From the NCBI GenBank assembly GCA_945881865.1, contig CAMCVK010000018.1, positions 1-47,174 of the forward strand: a stretch of DNA of 47,174 nt, read 5' to 3'. The DNA comes from Fimbriimonas ginsengisoli Gsoil 348 (lineage in GTDB: Bacteria > Armatimonadota > Fimbriimonadia > Fimbriimonadales > Fimbriimonadaceae). A model generated the notes under the pieces. That model was not told where the DNA came from. It did not search any database and worked only from the letters and a program-made list of their open reading frames with translations. Position 1 is the stretch's first letter. Every line of letters starts with the position of its first letter. The translations under genes were made by a program, and so were the position numbers. Shown in pieces: positions 1 to 7,372 of this stretch.

Positions 1-12
1 GCCTCTTTTATT

Positions 13-28
13 TTGGTACTCCGGACGG
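13..28. repeat. Copy of the tRNA-Glu 3' end (possible attachment-site remnant)
   Basis: The 16 bases at 13-28 (ttggtactccggacgg) are identical to 139-154, which encode the 3' end of the minus-strand tRNA-Glu gene. After base 28 the match stops and no T-arm follows, so this is not a second complete tRNA. Integrases of mobile elements commonly use tRNA 3' ends and leave such a direct repeat at the far end of the insertion. Only about 110 bases lie between the two copies and no integrase is visible here, so it could also be a scar or a truncated tandem tRNA. Confidence 0.45.
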
Positions 29-95
29 TATACCGCTTCGTTTCACTTGCGGCGCTTCGCTAACGAACCCAGCGAGTTCTCACCCCATCGCTATG

Positions 96-142
96 CCAAG
101 AAAGGCGATCTAGGGAAAATCACCCCAGATCGCCTTTCTTGG
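96..142 (-). terminator. Long hairpin abutting tRNA-Glu 3' end
   Basis: The 16 bases 96-111 are perfectly complementary to 127-142, and the stem can continue through GGG/CCC inside the loop. On the minus strand the hairpin begins at the tRNA CCA end and would form in the trailer of the transcript. There is no U-tract after it, so it may be a factor-assisted terminator, a processing signal, or an inverted duplication made during an insertion event. Confidence 0.4.
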
Positions 143-215
143 TACTCCGGACGGGATTCGAACCCGCGATCTTCGCCGTGAGAGGGCGATGTCCTAACCG
201 CTAGACGACCAGAGC
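140..215 (-). tRNA. tRNA-Glu (anticodon CTC)
   Basis: Read on the minus strand, the acceptor 5' arm GCTCTGG (209-215) pairs with CCGGAGT, including two G-U pairs. It is followed by discriminator A and an encoded CCA at 140-142. The D-arm (TAGCGGTTAGGA), the anticodon loop with CTC and the T-loop GTTCGAATC are all present. The length is 73 nt plus CCA. The CTC anticodon and the GTCTAGCGGTTAGGA D-arm are typical of tRNA-Glu. Confidence 0.95.
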
Positions 216-242
216 ACGTAACGGCGTAGAGAATACCTCGCG

Positions 243-446
243 TCAGGGCAAAATGCGACGGCGGCCACCGCCAAGCGACTTGTTCGTTGCCACCGAATAC
301 ACGATGTACGCGAGGCCGGCGACGATCACGACGGGAAGGGCAGCCCAGAAAAGCCAGATCGCCATCCCGATGACGCTCTTGAGGACGAACAAGCCCAAGA
401 TGACCGCACCGATGAAAAACAGAACCTTTTTGTTTTGGGAAGACAT
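243..446 (-). CDS. Small two-helix membrane protein, function unknown
   Basis: A 67-residue hypothetical protein. The ATG at 446 is chosen because CGGAG lies about 5 bases upstream; a longer reading frame to 470 has no such site. After a short polar start (MSSQNKK) come two hydrophobic stretches, around residues 8-27 and 29-53. The protein ends in a basic glycine/arginine tail (GGGRRRILP). The pattern suggests a small inner-membrane protein with two transmembrane helices and a cytoplasmic basic end. I do not recognise the family. It lies between tRNA-Glu and the divergently transcribed nadE, so it is probably transcribed alone. Confidence 0.6.
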   Translation of the reverse strand: MSSQNKKVLFFIGAVILGLFVLKSVIGMAIWLFWAALPVVIVAGLAYIVYSVATNKSLGGGRRRILP

Positions 447-594
447 TTCTACTCCGAGTGATATCGGCAAGGATTACTCTGAATCTTTGCCCATTGGACT
501 CTACAACATACAGACGAGTTTTAGGGGAAGAGTACGCAAAGGTTGGGACCATCGGTCCGCCGACAACGCCACGCCGACGCGAGTAGGATAGAGC

Positions 595-1473
595 ATGGCC
601 TTGCCGATCATTCGTTCGACGCCGTTCGACCCGACCCACCAAGACCCCGCGCACAGCGACCCGCTGCGCATCAACGCCCCGCTGGTGGCCAAGTGGCTGG
701 TCAGCTTTTTAGAGGACGAGATGATCCGTCGGCGCAACATCCGCAAGGCGGTTTTGGGGCTTTCCGGCGGGGTCGATAGCGCGGTGGTGGCCTACCTGGC
801 GGCGCGTGCCTTCGGCCCGGAGAACGTCTACGCGTTCCGGATGCCCTACAAAACGAGCTCGGCCGACAGCATCGCCCACGCAAACCTCGTGGTCGATGAT
901 TTGGGCATCAACGTCCGCACGCTGGAGATCACGAAGATGGTCGATGGCTACATCGAAGCCCACGAACCGGAGATCTCGCCCTCGCGGCTTGGGAACGTCT
1001 GTGCGCGCTGCCGAATGATCAGCATTTTCGACCAAAGCGCAAAGGTCGGCGCCCTGCCGCTGGGAACCGGAAACAAAAGCGAGCGGCTCTTTGGCTACTA
1101 CACCTGGCACGCCGACGACAGCCCGCCGATCAACCCGATCGGCGACCTCTTCAAGACGCAGGTTTGGCAACTCGCCCACGAGATCGGCGTTCCGAAGGAG
1201 ATCATCGAAAAGCCGGCGAGCGCCGACCTCATCAAGGGCCAAACCGACGAGAGCGACTTCGGAATCACGTACGAAAAGGCCGACCGAATCCTGCACTATC
1301 TCATCCAGGGCTACACGAAGGAGAAGCTGATCGATCTCGGTTTCCCCGAGGCCGACGTACACCTCGTGTTTCGTCGCGTTGATGGCACGCACTGGAAGCG
1401 GCGGCTGCCCACGGTTGCGATGCTCAGCAGCACGGCAATCGGCGAGTATTACCTGCGCCCGGTGGATTACTGA
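595..1473 (+). CDS. nadE: NH3-dependent NAD+ synthetase
   Basis: A 292-residue enzyme that amidates nicotinic acid adenine dinucleotide (deamido-NAD) to NAD+ with ATP, the last step of NAD synthesis. The N-type ATP pyrophosphatase loop SGGVDSA is at residues 57-63. The family segments GTGNKSE and KPASADL are also visible. There is no N-terminal nitrilase/glutaminase domain, so it should use free ammonia, or ammonia supplied by another protein. The length fits the short NadE form with a modest extension. The ATG at 595 follows an AGGAT-like ribosome site. The PEP-CTERM gene follows after 12 bases but has no obvious functional link. Confidence 0.93.
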   Translation: MALPIIRSTPFDPTHQDPAHSDPLRINAPLVAKWLVSFLEDEMIRRRNIRKAVLGLSGGVDSAVVAYLAARAFGPENVYAFRMPYKTSSADSIAHANLVVDDLGINVRTLEITKMVDGYIEAHEPEISPSRLGNVCARCRMISIFDQSAKVGALPLGTGNKSERLFGYYTWHADDSPPINPIGDLFKTQVWQLAHEIGVPKEIIEKPASADLIKGQTDESDFGITYEKADRILHYLIQGYTKEKLIDLGFPEADVHLVFRRVDGTHWKRRLPTVAMLSSTAIGEYYLRPVDY

Positions 1474-1485
1474 TAAGATCGGTGT

Positions 1486-2172
1486 GTGATGCGTTTTGCC
1501 AGGTTGGGCTTTTTCGGGTGTCTTTTCGTTCTTGCACTGTCCGGTCGGGCCGACGCCCAATTGCTTCGCGTCAATTCCGTGGACTACGCGTTGACCGCGT
1601 TTGCGGCGGTGGATGACGTCTCCTACTCCGAATCGTATTCGGCGACCGGTGCCATGCCGTCGTTCTCCCGGTCGGCCGTGGCGTCGATTGACGAAAGCGA
1701 TGACATCGACGGCTACAACACGGCCTACAGCGCCTCGTCCGTGAATGTGGGCTTCGTTGATAGTGGCTCCAGCGCCAAGCTCACCAGCGGCGTCGGAGCA
1801 ATCGCCGAGGCATTTAACGAGGGACGGGAGACTCGGTCCATTGCTTCCGCCTCCATGGCCGTAGATTTCGACATCACAACCCAGGTCCAGGCCAACGCCG
1901 ATTCGTCCGGGACCTACGAGTCGAACCTTTTTCGATGGGAAGGCAACTCGTGGCAACCGTTTATGTACGGGATCGTCGGGCCGGAGCAGTTTCAGATGAG
2001 CGCCGGCCGATACCGCTGGGCGGGGGCCGTCGGAGAGTCGGTCTCAGGGACGAGCTACTACAGCTCCGGCATCTTCTTCACGCTTGAAGTTCAGGCCGTG
2101 CCCGAGCCCGCATCGCTTGCCGTAGTGGGACTGGGTGGCCTCGCGCTCCTCCGCCGCCGCCGAATCCGGTAA
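1486..2172 (+). CDS. PEP-CTERM sorting-domain secreted protein
   Basis: About 228 residues, beginning with GTG-ATG (either could initiate). An N-terminal signal peptide (basic MMRFAR, hydrophobic core, cleavage near ADAQ) leads to a serine/tyrosine-rich body with no recognised domain. The C-terminus has the three-part PEP-CTERM signal: VPEPAS, a hydrophobic stretch (LAVVGLGGLALL), then RRRRIR. In known systems this tail is recognised and cleaved by an exosortase, and the protein goes to the cell surface or matrix. No exosortase or EPS gene is present in this window, so the sorting enzyme must be encoded elsewhere. The function of the body is unknown. Confidence 0.85.
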   Translation: MMRFARLGFFGCLFVLALSGRADAQLLRVNSVDYALTAFAAVDDVSYSESYSATGAMPSFSRSAVASIDESDDIDGYNTAYSASSVNVGFVDSGSSAKLTSGVGAIAEAFNEGRETRSIASASMAVDFDITTQVQANADSSGTYESNLFRWEGNSWQPFMYGIVGPEQFQMSAGRYRWAGAVGESVSGTSYYSSGIFFTLEVQAVPEPASLAVVGLGGLALLRRRRIR

Positions 2173-2182
2173 AAACGGAGGC

Positions 2183-2488
2183 ATGCGCACCGCCCTCGCC
2201 GCCCTTTTGCTGTTAGTCGCCTTTGGCTGTCAGCCCGCCGAACCCGCCGAGGCGGCGAAAGCTGAACCGGCGGCCACGCCTACTGCTCCTGCGCCGACCG
2301 CTTCCGCTCCGGCTGGCGGAGGAATCGCTCCGATCGGTAGCGGTGCGGCAGGCGGAATGACGCCCGTAACGGGCGCAGAGAGCGTGGGCGGAGCCGGAAT
2401 GGGCGGAATCGGTCAGGCTGCAAAAGACCAGGCGCGCCGCGCGGCGGGTGCCGCACAGAACGCGCCGGTCACGACGGACGGCGAGTAA
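2183..2488 (+). CDS. Small low-complexity lipoprotein
   Basis: A 101-residue protein. The ATG at 2183 is chosen because ACGGAGG sits directly upstream and because it opens a lipoprotein signal: MRTALAALLLLVAFGC, with Cys16 as the predicted lipidation site. A frame opening at 2135 inside the previous gene would add 16 unlikely residues. After the cysteine the sequence is rich in Ala, Pro and Glu, then Gly, Met and Ala, with no domain I recognise. It is probably a short tethered surface or periplasmic lipoprotein. The stop codon abuts the convergent GH53 gene with no space between. Confidence 0.7.
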   Translation: MRTALAALLLLVAFGCQPAEPAEAAKAEPAATPTAPAPTASAPAGGGIAPIGSGAAGGMTPVTGAESVGGAGMGGIGQAAKDQARRAAGAAQNAPVTTDGE

Positions 2489-3538
2489 TCAGGGCTTGCC
2501 GCCGAGGGCATCTGCCCCCGGCAGAATGTTCCCCTTGAAGTCCCAAAGGGCAAGGTTTTCGTAAGGCGTTTTCATTCCCGGATGCGCGATGTATTCGGGA
2601 GCCCAGTACACCACGCCGATGCCGAGGCCGTTCGGCACCTCCCGCACGATCTGCGTCACCTTCCTAAGGAAGTCGGCTTGGCCCTCGGGCGTTGCCGGGT
2701 AACCGGGCTCCAGCTGCTTCTCTTCTCCCACAAAGTTTCCGGTGTCGTCGTTCCATTTCAGGCTGAATGGGTAGGCGGTCTCGACCACCATGACGGGCTT
2801 TTCGAAAGTCTCTGCAAGGCCGTTCAGGTTCTCGGCGAGCTTCGTCAGCGGCCCGTGCCACCAAGGGTAATAGGATACGCCGATAACGTCAAAGTCGACT
2901 CCCTGTTGCTTCAGCTCCTGGTAGAACGGCTTGCAGAGCCCGAGATCCGCGCCCCGGTCGTTGTGAATCATGATCGGCAGTTTGCGCTTGCCCGCCGCCT
3001 CGCGCGCGCCGCGGATTCCTGCCCTCAGCAGGCGCGAAAGCGGACCGAAGCCACTTTTCGAGATCTGGCCCATCGGCCAAATCATGCCGTCGCGAATCTC
3101 GTTTCCAATCTGCACCATGTCGGGCGGCGTACCTTGCTCCTCCAACTTCGCCACCGTCAGCTTTGTGTGTTGGTAGACCGCCTGGGCCATCTGATCTTCA
3201 TCGAATGCTTGCCACTTGGCGGGTGGAGTCTGCTGCTGCGGGTCGGCCCAATTGTCGGAGTAGTGGAAGTCGATCAGCAGTTGCATCCCGAGGTCCTTCG
3301 CTTCTTTCGCCATAGCCAAGGTGTGTTCGACGGAGCAGAATCCGGCCGGCGGATGAACCCAAACCCTTAGGCGGAGAAGCTTTGCGCCGCGATCTCGGAG
3401 CGAAACGAGCGGGCTAGTGGCTTTACCGTCATCAAAGAACTTGGCGCCCAGCGAGCGGTACTCGGGAAGAAACGACACGTCGGCGCCTGCATAGAACGTA
3501 GGCGGGGTGGCAAGCGCGAGGCAAAGGGCGGCAAGCAT
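2489..3538 (-). CDS. Arabinogalactan endo-beta-1,4-galactanase (GH53)
   Basis: A 349-residue secreted glycoside hydrolase predicted to cut beta-1,4-galactan side chains of pectin (type I arabinogalactan). A short signal peptide (MLAALCLALATPP) precedes a complete (beta/alpha)8 domain. The family acid/base glutamate is in QIGNE (E147) and the nucleophile in VVETAYP (E253). FYAGADVSFLPEY, LLIDFHYSDNWADP and GVSYYPWW are typical of GH53. It is the last gene of a minus-strand group with an arabinofuranosidase and a sugar-type transporter, which supports a role in arabinogalactan degradation. It follows trhO after 9 bases. Confidence 0.9.
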   Translation of the reverse strand: MLAALCLALATPPTFYAGADVSFLPEYRSLGAKFFDDGKATSPLVSLRDRGAKLLRLRVWVHPPAGFCSVEHTLAMAKEAKDLGMQLLIDFHYSDNWADPQQQTPPAKWQAFDEDQMAQAVYQHTKLTVAKLEEQGTPPDMVQIGNEIRDGMIWPMGQISKSGFGPLSRLLRAGIRGAREAAGKRKLPIMIHNDRGADLGLCKPFYQELKQQGVDFDVIGVSYYPWWHGPLTKLAENLNGLAETFEKPVMVVETAYPFSLKWNDDTGNFVGEEKQLEPGYPATPEGQADFLRKVTQIVREVPNGLGIGVVYWAPEYIAHPGMKTPYENLALWDFKGNILPGADALGGKP

Positions 3539-3547
3539 GCCTTCAGT

Positions 3548-4459
3548 TTAGGCGGTTTGCTCGGCCGGTAGACCATGCCGCAGATACAAATCTCGGCATG
3601 GCTTCGAACAAACTGGCCCCCAAGTGGCTTCGCAATCCGGGCACACCACATACTGGCAACCACAGCGGCCGCAGGTTCGCTCTGCATCGGCCGGGAGTCC
3701 GCAGCCCGGACAGGTAGCGTAGCGCTGGGTTGGCTGCAGGTTCTGGTCCACCGCGACTCGATCATCAAAAACGTAGCATTCGCCCTCGTAGAACCCGTTC
3801 GGAAACTCCGCCAAGTAGCCCAGAATGCCGTCGCGAAGTTGGTAAACGTCGTGGTAGCCGCGCTGCCGCAGGTCGAGCAGAACCTTCTCGCACCGGATTC
3901 CGCCGGTGCAGTAGATCAGCACGGGGACGTCTTTCGGCACCGCGCCCGACTCGGCGTAGTCTGCCCAAGAGGAGAAGTTGGGAAGATCCGGGTCGACGGC
4001 CTCGGCGAACTTTCCGATCTTCGTTTCGTACCGATTGCGGGTGTCGATGACGGTTCGTGGGCGGTCGGATGCGAGCCAAGCGTGCCACTCGGCCGGTGAG
4101 AGGTGCCGGTCTTCGGCCGACTCGGGCACAAGGTCCGGCCGCTTCAGGCCAACGATTTCTTGCCGAATCACGACGGAGACACGGTGGAACGGCGCCTCTA
4201 CAGACTCAGACCGCTTGAAACGAATTTCTTCTCCGCGGAGTCGCCCCACGAGAAAGGTCTCGAAGGACTCGATTTGTGGGTGACCGCCAGCGAGGGTGCC
4301 GTTGATGCCTTCGGGCGACACGATGATAAGACCTAGAAGCTGGTCGCGATGCATCCGGTCTTCAACGGCTTCGCGCAAATCCGCAACCCGCTCATCCGTT
4401 AGCGGTAGGAAGCGGTAGAAGCTCGTGATCGACCAGGTTTTGGGCTCACCCACTATCAA
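3548..4459 (-). CDS. trhO: tRNA uridine(34) hydroxylase, rhodanese-type
   Basis: A 303-residue member of the TrhO (YceA/UPF0176) family, which hydroxylates U34 of tRNAs in the wobble-modification pathway to 5-alkoxyuridine. An N-terminal acylphosphatase-like region is followed by a rhodanese domain with the signature YCTGGIRCEK (catalytic Cys184). The C-terminal region is cysteine-rich (CPGC, CGRCGC, CPDC), a putative zinc-binding segment seen in the family. The frame opens with TTG at 4459; a GTG three codons in (4453) is an alternative and neither has a clear ribosome site. It sits between GH51 and GH53 genes without any obvious metabolic connection. Confidence 0.88.
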   Translation of the reverse strand: MIVGEPKTWSITSFYRFLPLTDERVADLREAVEDRMHRDQLLGLIIVSPEGINGTLAGGHPQIESFETFLVGRLRGEEIRFKRSESVEAPFHRVSVVIRQEIVGLKRPDLVPESAEDRHLSPAEWHAWLASDRPRTVIDTRNRYETKIGKFAEAVDPDLPNFSSWADYAESGAVPKDVPVLIYCTGGIRCEKVLLDLRQRGYHDVYQLRDGILGYLAEFPNGFYEGECYVFDDRVAVDQNLQPTQRYATCPGCGLPADAERTCGRCGCQYVVCPDCEATWGPVCSKPCRDLYLRHGLPAEQTA

Positions 4460-4466
4460 AAGGTAC

Positions 4467-4491
4467 CCGGCGGCACGTTCGTTGCCGCCGG
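4467..4491 (-). terminator. Hairpin between GH51 and trhO
   Basis: CCGGCGGCA (4467-4475) pairs perfectly with TGCCGCCGG (4483-4491) across a 7-base loop. On the minus strand the stem is followed by GGTACCTTTTG, a weak T-tract, so it could end part of the transcription from the MFS/GH51 genes before trhO. The other strand also has some T after the stem (TTGGTTT). Confidence 0.45.
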
Positions 4492-4547
4492 TTGGTTTCG
4501 CCCAAAGCGCTGTCGCCGACGCCTCCGTTGCGTCGCTCTACGTGCTC

Positions 4548-6026
4548 CTACGGCGACGTCGTCGCGCGGAGGGTGACGTGCGCGAGGGGCGGTAGGTTCA
4601 CCACCAGCGCGTCCTCACCAAGTTCGACCTCAAACTCGCGCGAGACCAACGTCTCCGGAGCCTCAAAGCTGTTCGCCACCTTCGGGTCGTCCCCGGCCAA
4701 AATCCTAGAATCCACGAAAGCAAACGGAGGAAACGCCCCAACCGGCACCCGAACCGACACGGAGTCGGTCAGCGACCGATTCACCAGAGAAAGGCCAAGC
4801 GCGCGGCCATCCCACGTCGCGGCCACGTCCACCAGCGACACGCCTCGACGGTCGTCGGCGTCGTAGGTCTCGCAATCCAGCACGGCTTCCAGCGCGTCGC
4901 CGGCGGTTACGGCGGCGATATCTTCAAAAGCGTAATAGATCGTCTGCTTGAGCATTTCATCGCCACGCGTCAGCAAGGGTGCGATAATGTTCACGATCTG
5001 GGCGATGCAAGCGCATTTCACCAAGTCCGCGTTGCGGATAAACGCGTTGAGGTATTGCGCCACCACGAGGGCGTCCTCCAGGTTGTAAACCTCTTCGATC
5101 AGATGCGGAGCGGGCTTCCATCCTCCGTCCATCTCCATGTTCTTGTACCAGACGTTCCACTCGTCGAAGCTGAGGTAGACGTTCCGGTTCGAGCGGCGCG
5201 CGCCGCGGACGTAGCCGATGAGCGAGCGATAGTCGGTGATGATGCGCTCAATCTCGGTGCCTTCGGCAAGGAACCAAGCCGTGTCGTTTCGGTGGTTCGC
5301 GCTGTAGCGGTGGGCGGAAATGAAGTCGAAATCGTCCCAACCGTACTCCAACACCTCGCGGTCCCAGGCGAGGTAGGTGGACATTCCGCGTCCGCTCGAA
5401 CCGCAGGCGACGGTTTCGATGGTTGGATCGAGGCCCTTCATGATCTTCGCCGCCTGCTGGGCGCGCTGGGCATACTCGCGGGCGGGAACGTGACCGGCCT
5501 GCCAAGGGCCGTCCATTTCGTTGCCCATGCACCACATTTTTACGCCGTACGGTTCGTCGCTGGGCCGCTGGTCGCTCCAGTAAAACCCGCGCGGAAGGTT
5601 GGTGTACTCCAGCAGCTCGGCCGCCTCGTGGGCACCTTTCGTGCCGAGGTTCACGGCCATCATCGGCGTCGTGCCGAGCTTTTTGCACCAGGCCATGAAC
5701 TCATCGACGCCGAACTGGTTCGTTTCTACTGACTTCCAGGCGAAGTCTGGGCGCACTTTCCGCGCAGTTTTGGGGCCGATCCCATCCTTCCAGTCATGGG
5801 AGCTCACGTAGTTGCCGCCCGGGTAGCGCACCACCGGCATCTTCAGTCGCGCCAGAGCGCCGATAACGTCGGTCCGGAATCCGTCCTCGTCCGCGTGGAT
5901 CGAATCTGGCTGGTACACACCTTCGTAAACCGCACGACCCATATGCTCGAGGAACCCGCCAAAAATACGGGGGTCAACGGGTCCACGGTTGCGAATCGGG
6001 TCGAGGTGCAGCGTCGCGACTTTCAT
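4548..6026 (-). CDS. Alpha-L-arabinofuranosidase (GH51)
   Basis: An approximately 492-residue enzyme predicted to release arabinofuranose from arabinan or arabinogalactan side chains. The catalytic domain has the acid/base glutamate in MGNEMDGPWQ (about residue 170) and the nucleophile in LSFDEWNVWY (about residue 289). GGFLEHMGRAVYEGVY and RYPGGNYVSSHDWKDG are standard GH51 segments. A C-terminal beta domain follows. No signal peptide is visible, so it is probably cytoplasmic and acts on imported oligosaccharides. I start it at ATG 6026 (MKVATLHLDP), preceded by AGGCGG; ATG 6038 adds four residues. It follows the MFS transporter gene by about 24 bases, so the two are probably co-transcribed. 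Confidence 0.92.
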   Translation of the reverse strand: MKVATLHLDPIRNRGPVDPRIFGGFLEHMGRAVYEGVYQPDSIHADEDGFRTDVIGALARLKMPVVRYPGGNYVSSHDWKDGIGPKTARKVRPDFAWKSVETNQFGVDEFMAWCKKLGTTPMMAVNLGTKGAHEAAELLEYTNLPRGFYWSDQRPSDEPYGVKMWCMGNEMDGPWQAGHVPAREYAQRAQQAAKIMKGLDPTIETVACGSSGRGMSTYLAWDREVLEYGWDDFDFISAHRYSANHRNDTAWFLAEGTEIERIITDYRSLIGYVRGARRSNRNVYLSFDEWNVWYKNMEMDGGWKPAPHLIEEVYNLEDALVVAQYLNAFIRNADLVKCACIAQIVNIIAPLLTRGDEMLKQTIYYAFEDIAAVTAGDALEAVLDCETYDADDRRGVSLVDVAATWDGRALGLSLVNRSLTDSVSVRVPVGAFPPFAFVDSRILAGDDPKVANSFEAPETLVSREFEVELGEDALVVNLPPLAHVTLRATTSP

Positions 6027-6050
6027 GCCGCCTAGCATAGCGGATGCGGC

Positions 6051-7346
6051 CTATCGACGGCGCGGAGCATCGAGCCAACGTAGAAGCCCTCGAAAAATGG
6101 GCGGAGCTTGGGCGGCCAGCGAGTCGCTTTGCGGATGCGAATCTTCCACCCAAAACAGGAAGATGGCCGCCGCCGCGACGGCCATCACGGCGGCCGAACC
6201 GAACATCATGCTCAGTCCGTAGCGACCGGCAATCTCGCCAAGAAGCCAAGGTCCGAGCGCCGTAGCGAGGCCGCCGACCGCGAACAGCCGAGATTGCGCG
6301 TGGCCGCGCGTGTCGTTGTCGGCAAGATCGTTCACAAAGACCACCGCGACGGCACCCATGATGCCGAAGTTGATTCCGTGCAGGCTCTGAACGGCCATCA
6401 CCCATAGCGGGCCGGTGGCCGGAATGTAGAGCAACAGCCGAAGCGGAAGCAAGAGGTACGTCACCGCCAGAGCCGGTCGCCGCCCAAATCGGTCCGAGAA
6501 TCGCCCCGCCCAACGCATGATGAGGACCTCGACGATGACGCCGGCGGCGAACGTGGCCGAGATCATCAGCCCCTTTGCCCCGAGCTGCTTTAGGTACAAG
6601 CTCAAAAAGCTGGTTGCCCCGTAAAGCGCAAGAATATAAAGGAAGTACGAGGCCAAAAAAGCCCGGAGATTCGGCGACAACGATGATTTTCCGGCGACCT
6701 TTGGCGCGGTCGGTGGCCGCTTCTTGTCCGGAAGGAAGAACCCGAGTCCGGCGATCACCAAGAAAAGCACCGGCCCGAATTGAAAGATGGGTAGCAGTGC
6801 TTCGCGATTCAAAGTGCCGGCAGGTCCGAGGCGAAAGTTCAGCAAAAGCCCGGTGATCAGCGAAACGGCGATGTAGCCAACCGAGCCCCAAACGCGCAGG
6901 CTGGCGTAGACGGTGCCGCCCCGGTTGGCTTCCACCAGCCGACCAACCAGCACGCCTCCGACGGCGTTCAGATAGCTCACGCCGTTCGCGCCGATGGCGA
7001 CGACCGCAAGTACCGGCATGAATCCGCGGGCGAATGGAAGCGAAAAATAGGCGGCGGCCGCCACCAGCGCGCAAACAACGATGAACGGTCGTCGGGCATC
7101 GAACCGGTCGGATAGGCTGCCAAGAATCGGCTGGATGACCAGCGCAAGGGCCGAGCCCAGGCCGGTGATGATGCCGATATCTTTGACGGACAAGCCAACC
7201 GCGCTCATGAAAAGCGGCAAAAAAGGCTGCAAGAAGCCAAAAGAACTGGTGACGAGAAACAGGTAGATCGCGATTCGGCGGAGATCGGCCTGCGGGGTCA
7301 CCCGGAGATTGTGACCGCTTTTCGTGGGACCATCGGTAGACCGCAT
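6051..7346 (-). CDS. MFS transporter, probable sugar importer
   Basis: A 431-residue integral membrane protein with about 12 hydrophobic segments in two halves and a charged central loop (around LPDKKRPPTAPK). The first half contains a loop typical of the major facilitator superfamily, GSLSDRFDARRP. The general look matches the LacY/nucleoside-symporter-like MFS_1-type group. The ATG at 7346 has a good ribosome site, GGGAAGG, 7 bases upstream on the minus strand. It is followed closely by the GH51 gene, so arabino- or galacto-oligosaccharides are a reasonable substrate guess. This is inferred from context, not from sequence. Confidence 0.85.
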   Translation of the reverse strand: MRSTDGPTKSGHNLRVTPQADLRRIAIYLFLVTSSFGFLQPFLPLFMSAVGLSVKDIGIITGLGSALALVIQPILGSLSDRFDARRPFIVVCALVAAAAYFSLPFARGFMPVLAVVAIGANGVSYLNAVGGVLVGRLVEANRGGTVYASLRVWGSVGYIAVSLITGLLLNFRLGPAGTLNREALLPIFQFGPVLFLVIAGLGFFLPDKKRPPTAPKVAGKSSLSPNLRAFLASYFLYILALYGATSFLSLYLKQLGAKGLMISATFAAGVIVEVLIMRWAGRFSDRFGRRPALAVTYLLLPLRLLLYIPATGPLWVMAVQSLHGINFGIMGAVAVVFVNDLADNDTRGHAQSRLFAVGGLATALGPWLLGEIAGRYGLSMMFGSAAVMAVAAAAIFLFWVEDSHPQSDSLAAQAPPIFRGLLRWLDAPRRR

Positions 7347-7366
7347 AGCGGGGCCTTCCCTATACT
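7337..7366 (+). promoter_or_regulatory. Candidate promoter of the hydroxyacid dehydrogenase gene
   Basis: TAGACC (7337-7342) and TATACT (7361-7366) are separated by 18 bases and resemble a sigma-70-type -35/-10 pair. The -10 box ends only 6 bases before the GTG start at 7373, so transcription would begin at or very near the start codon and the message could be leaderless. The box overlaps the 5' end of the divergent MFS gene. Confidence 0.5.
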
Positions 7367-7372
7367 GAAGTT

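Noticed and set aside
709-1956. 415-codon minus-strand frame across nadE and the PEP-CTERM gene
   Set aside because: It is antisense to two well-supported genes and its sequence is the Arg/Val/Asp-rich kind typical of GC-rich shadow frames.
545-7337. Shared 12-mer gggaccatcggt upstream of nadE (545) and near the dehydrogenase start (7326)
   Set aside because: Many 12-mer pairs are expected by chance in 47 kb, and there is no shared spacing to a promoter.
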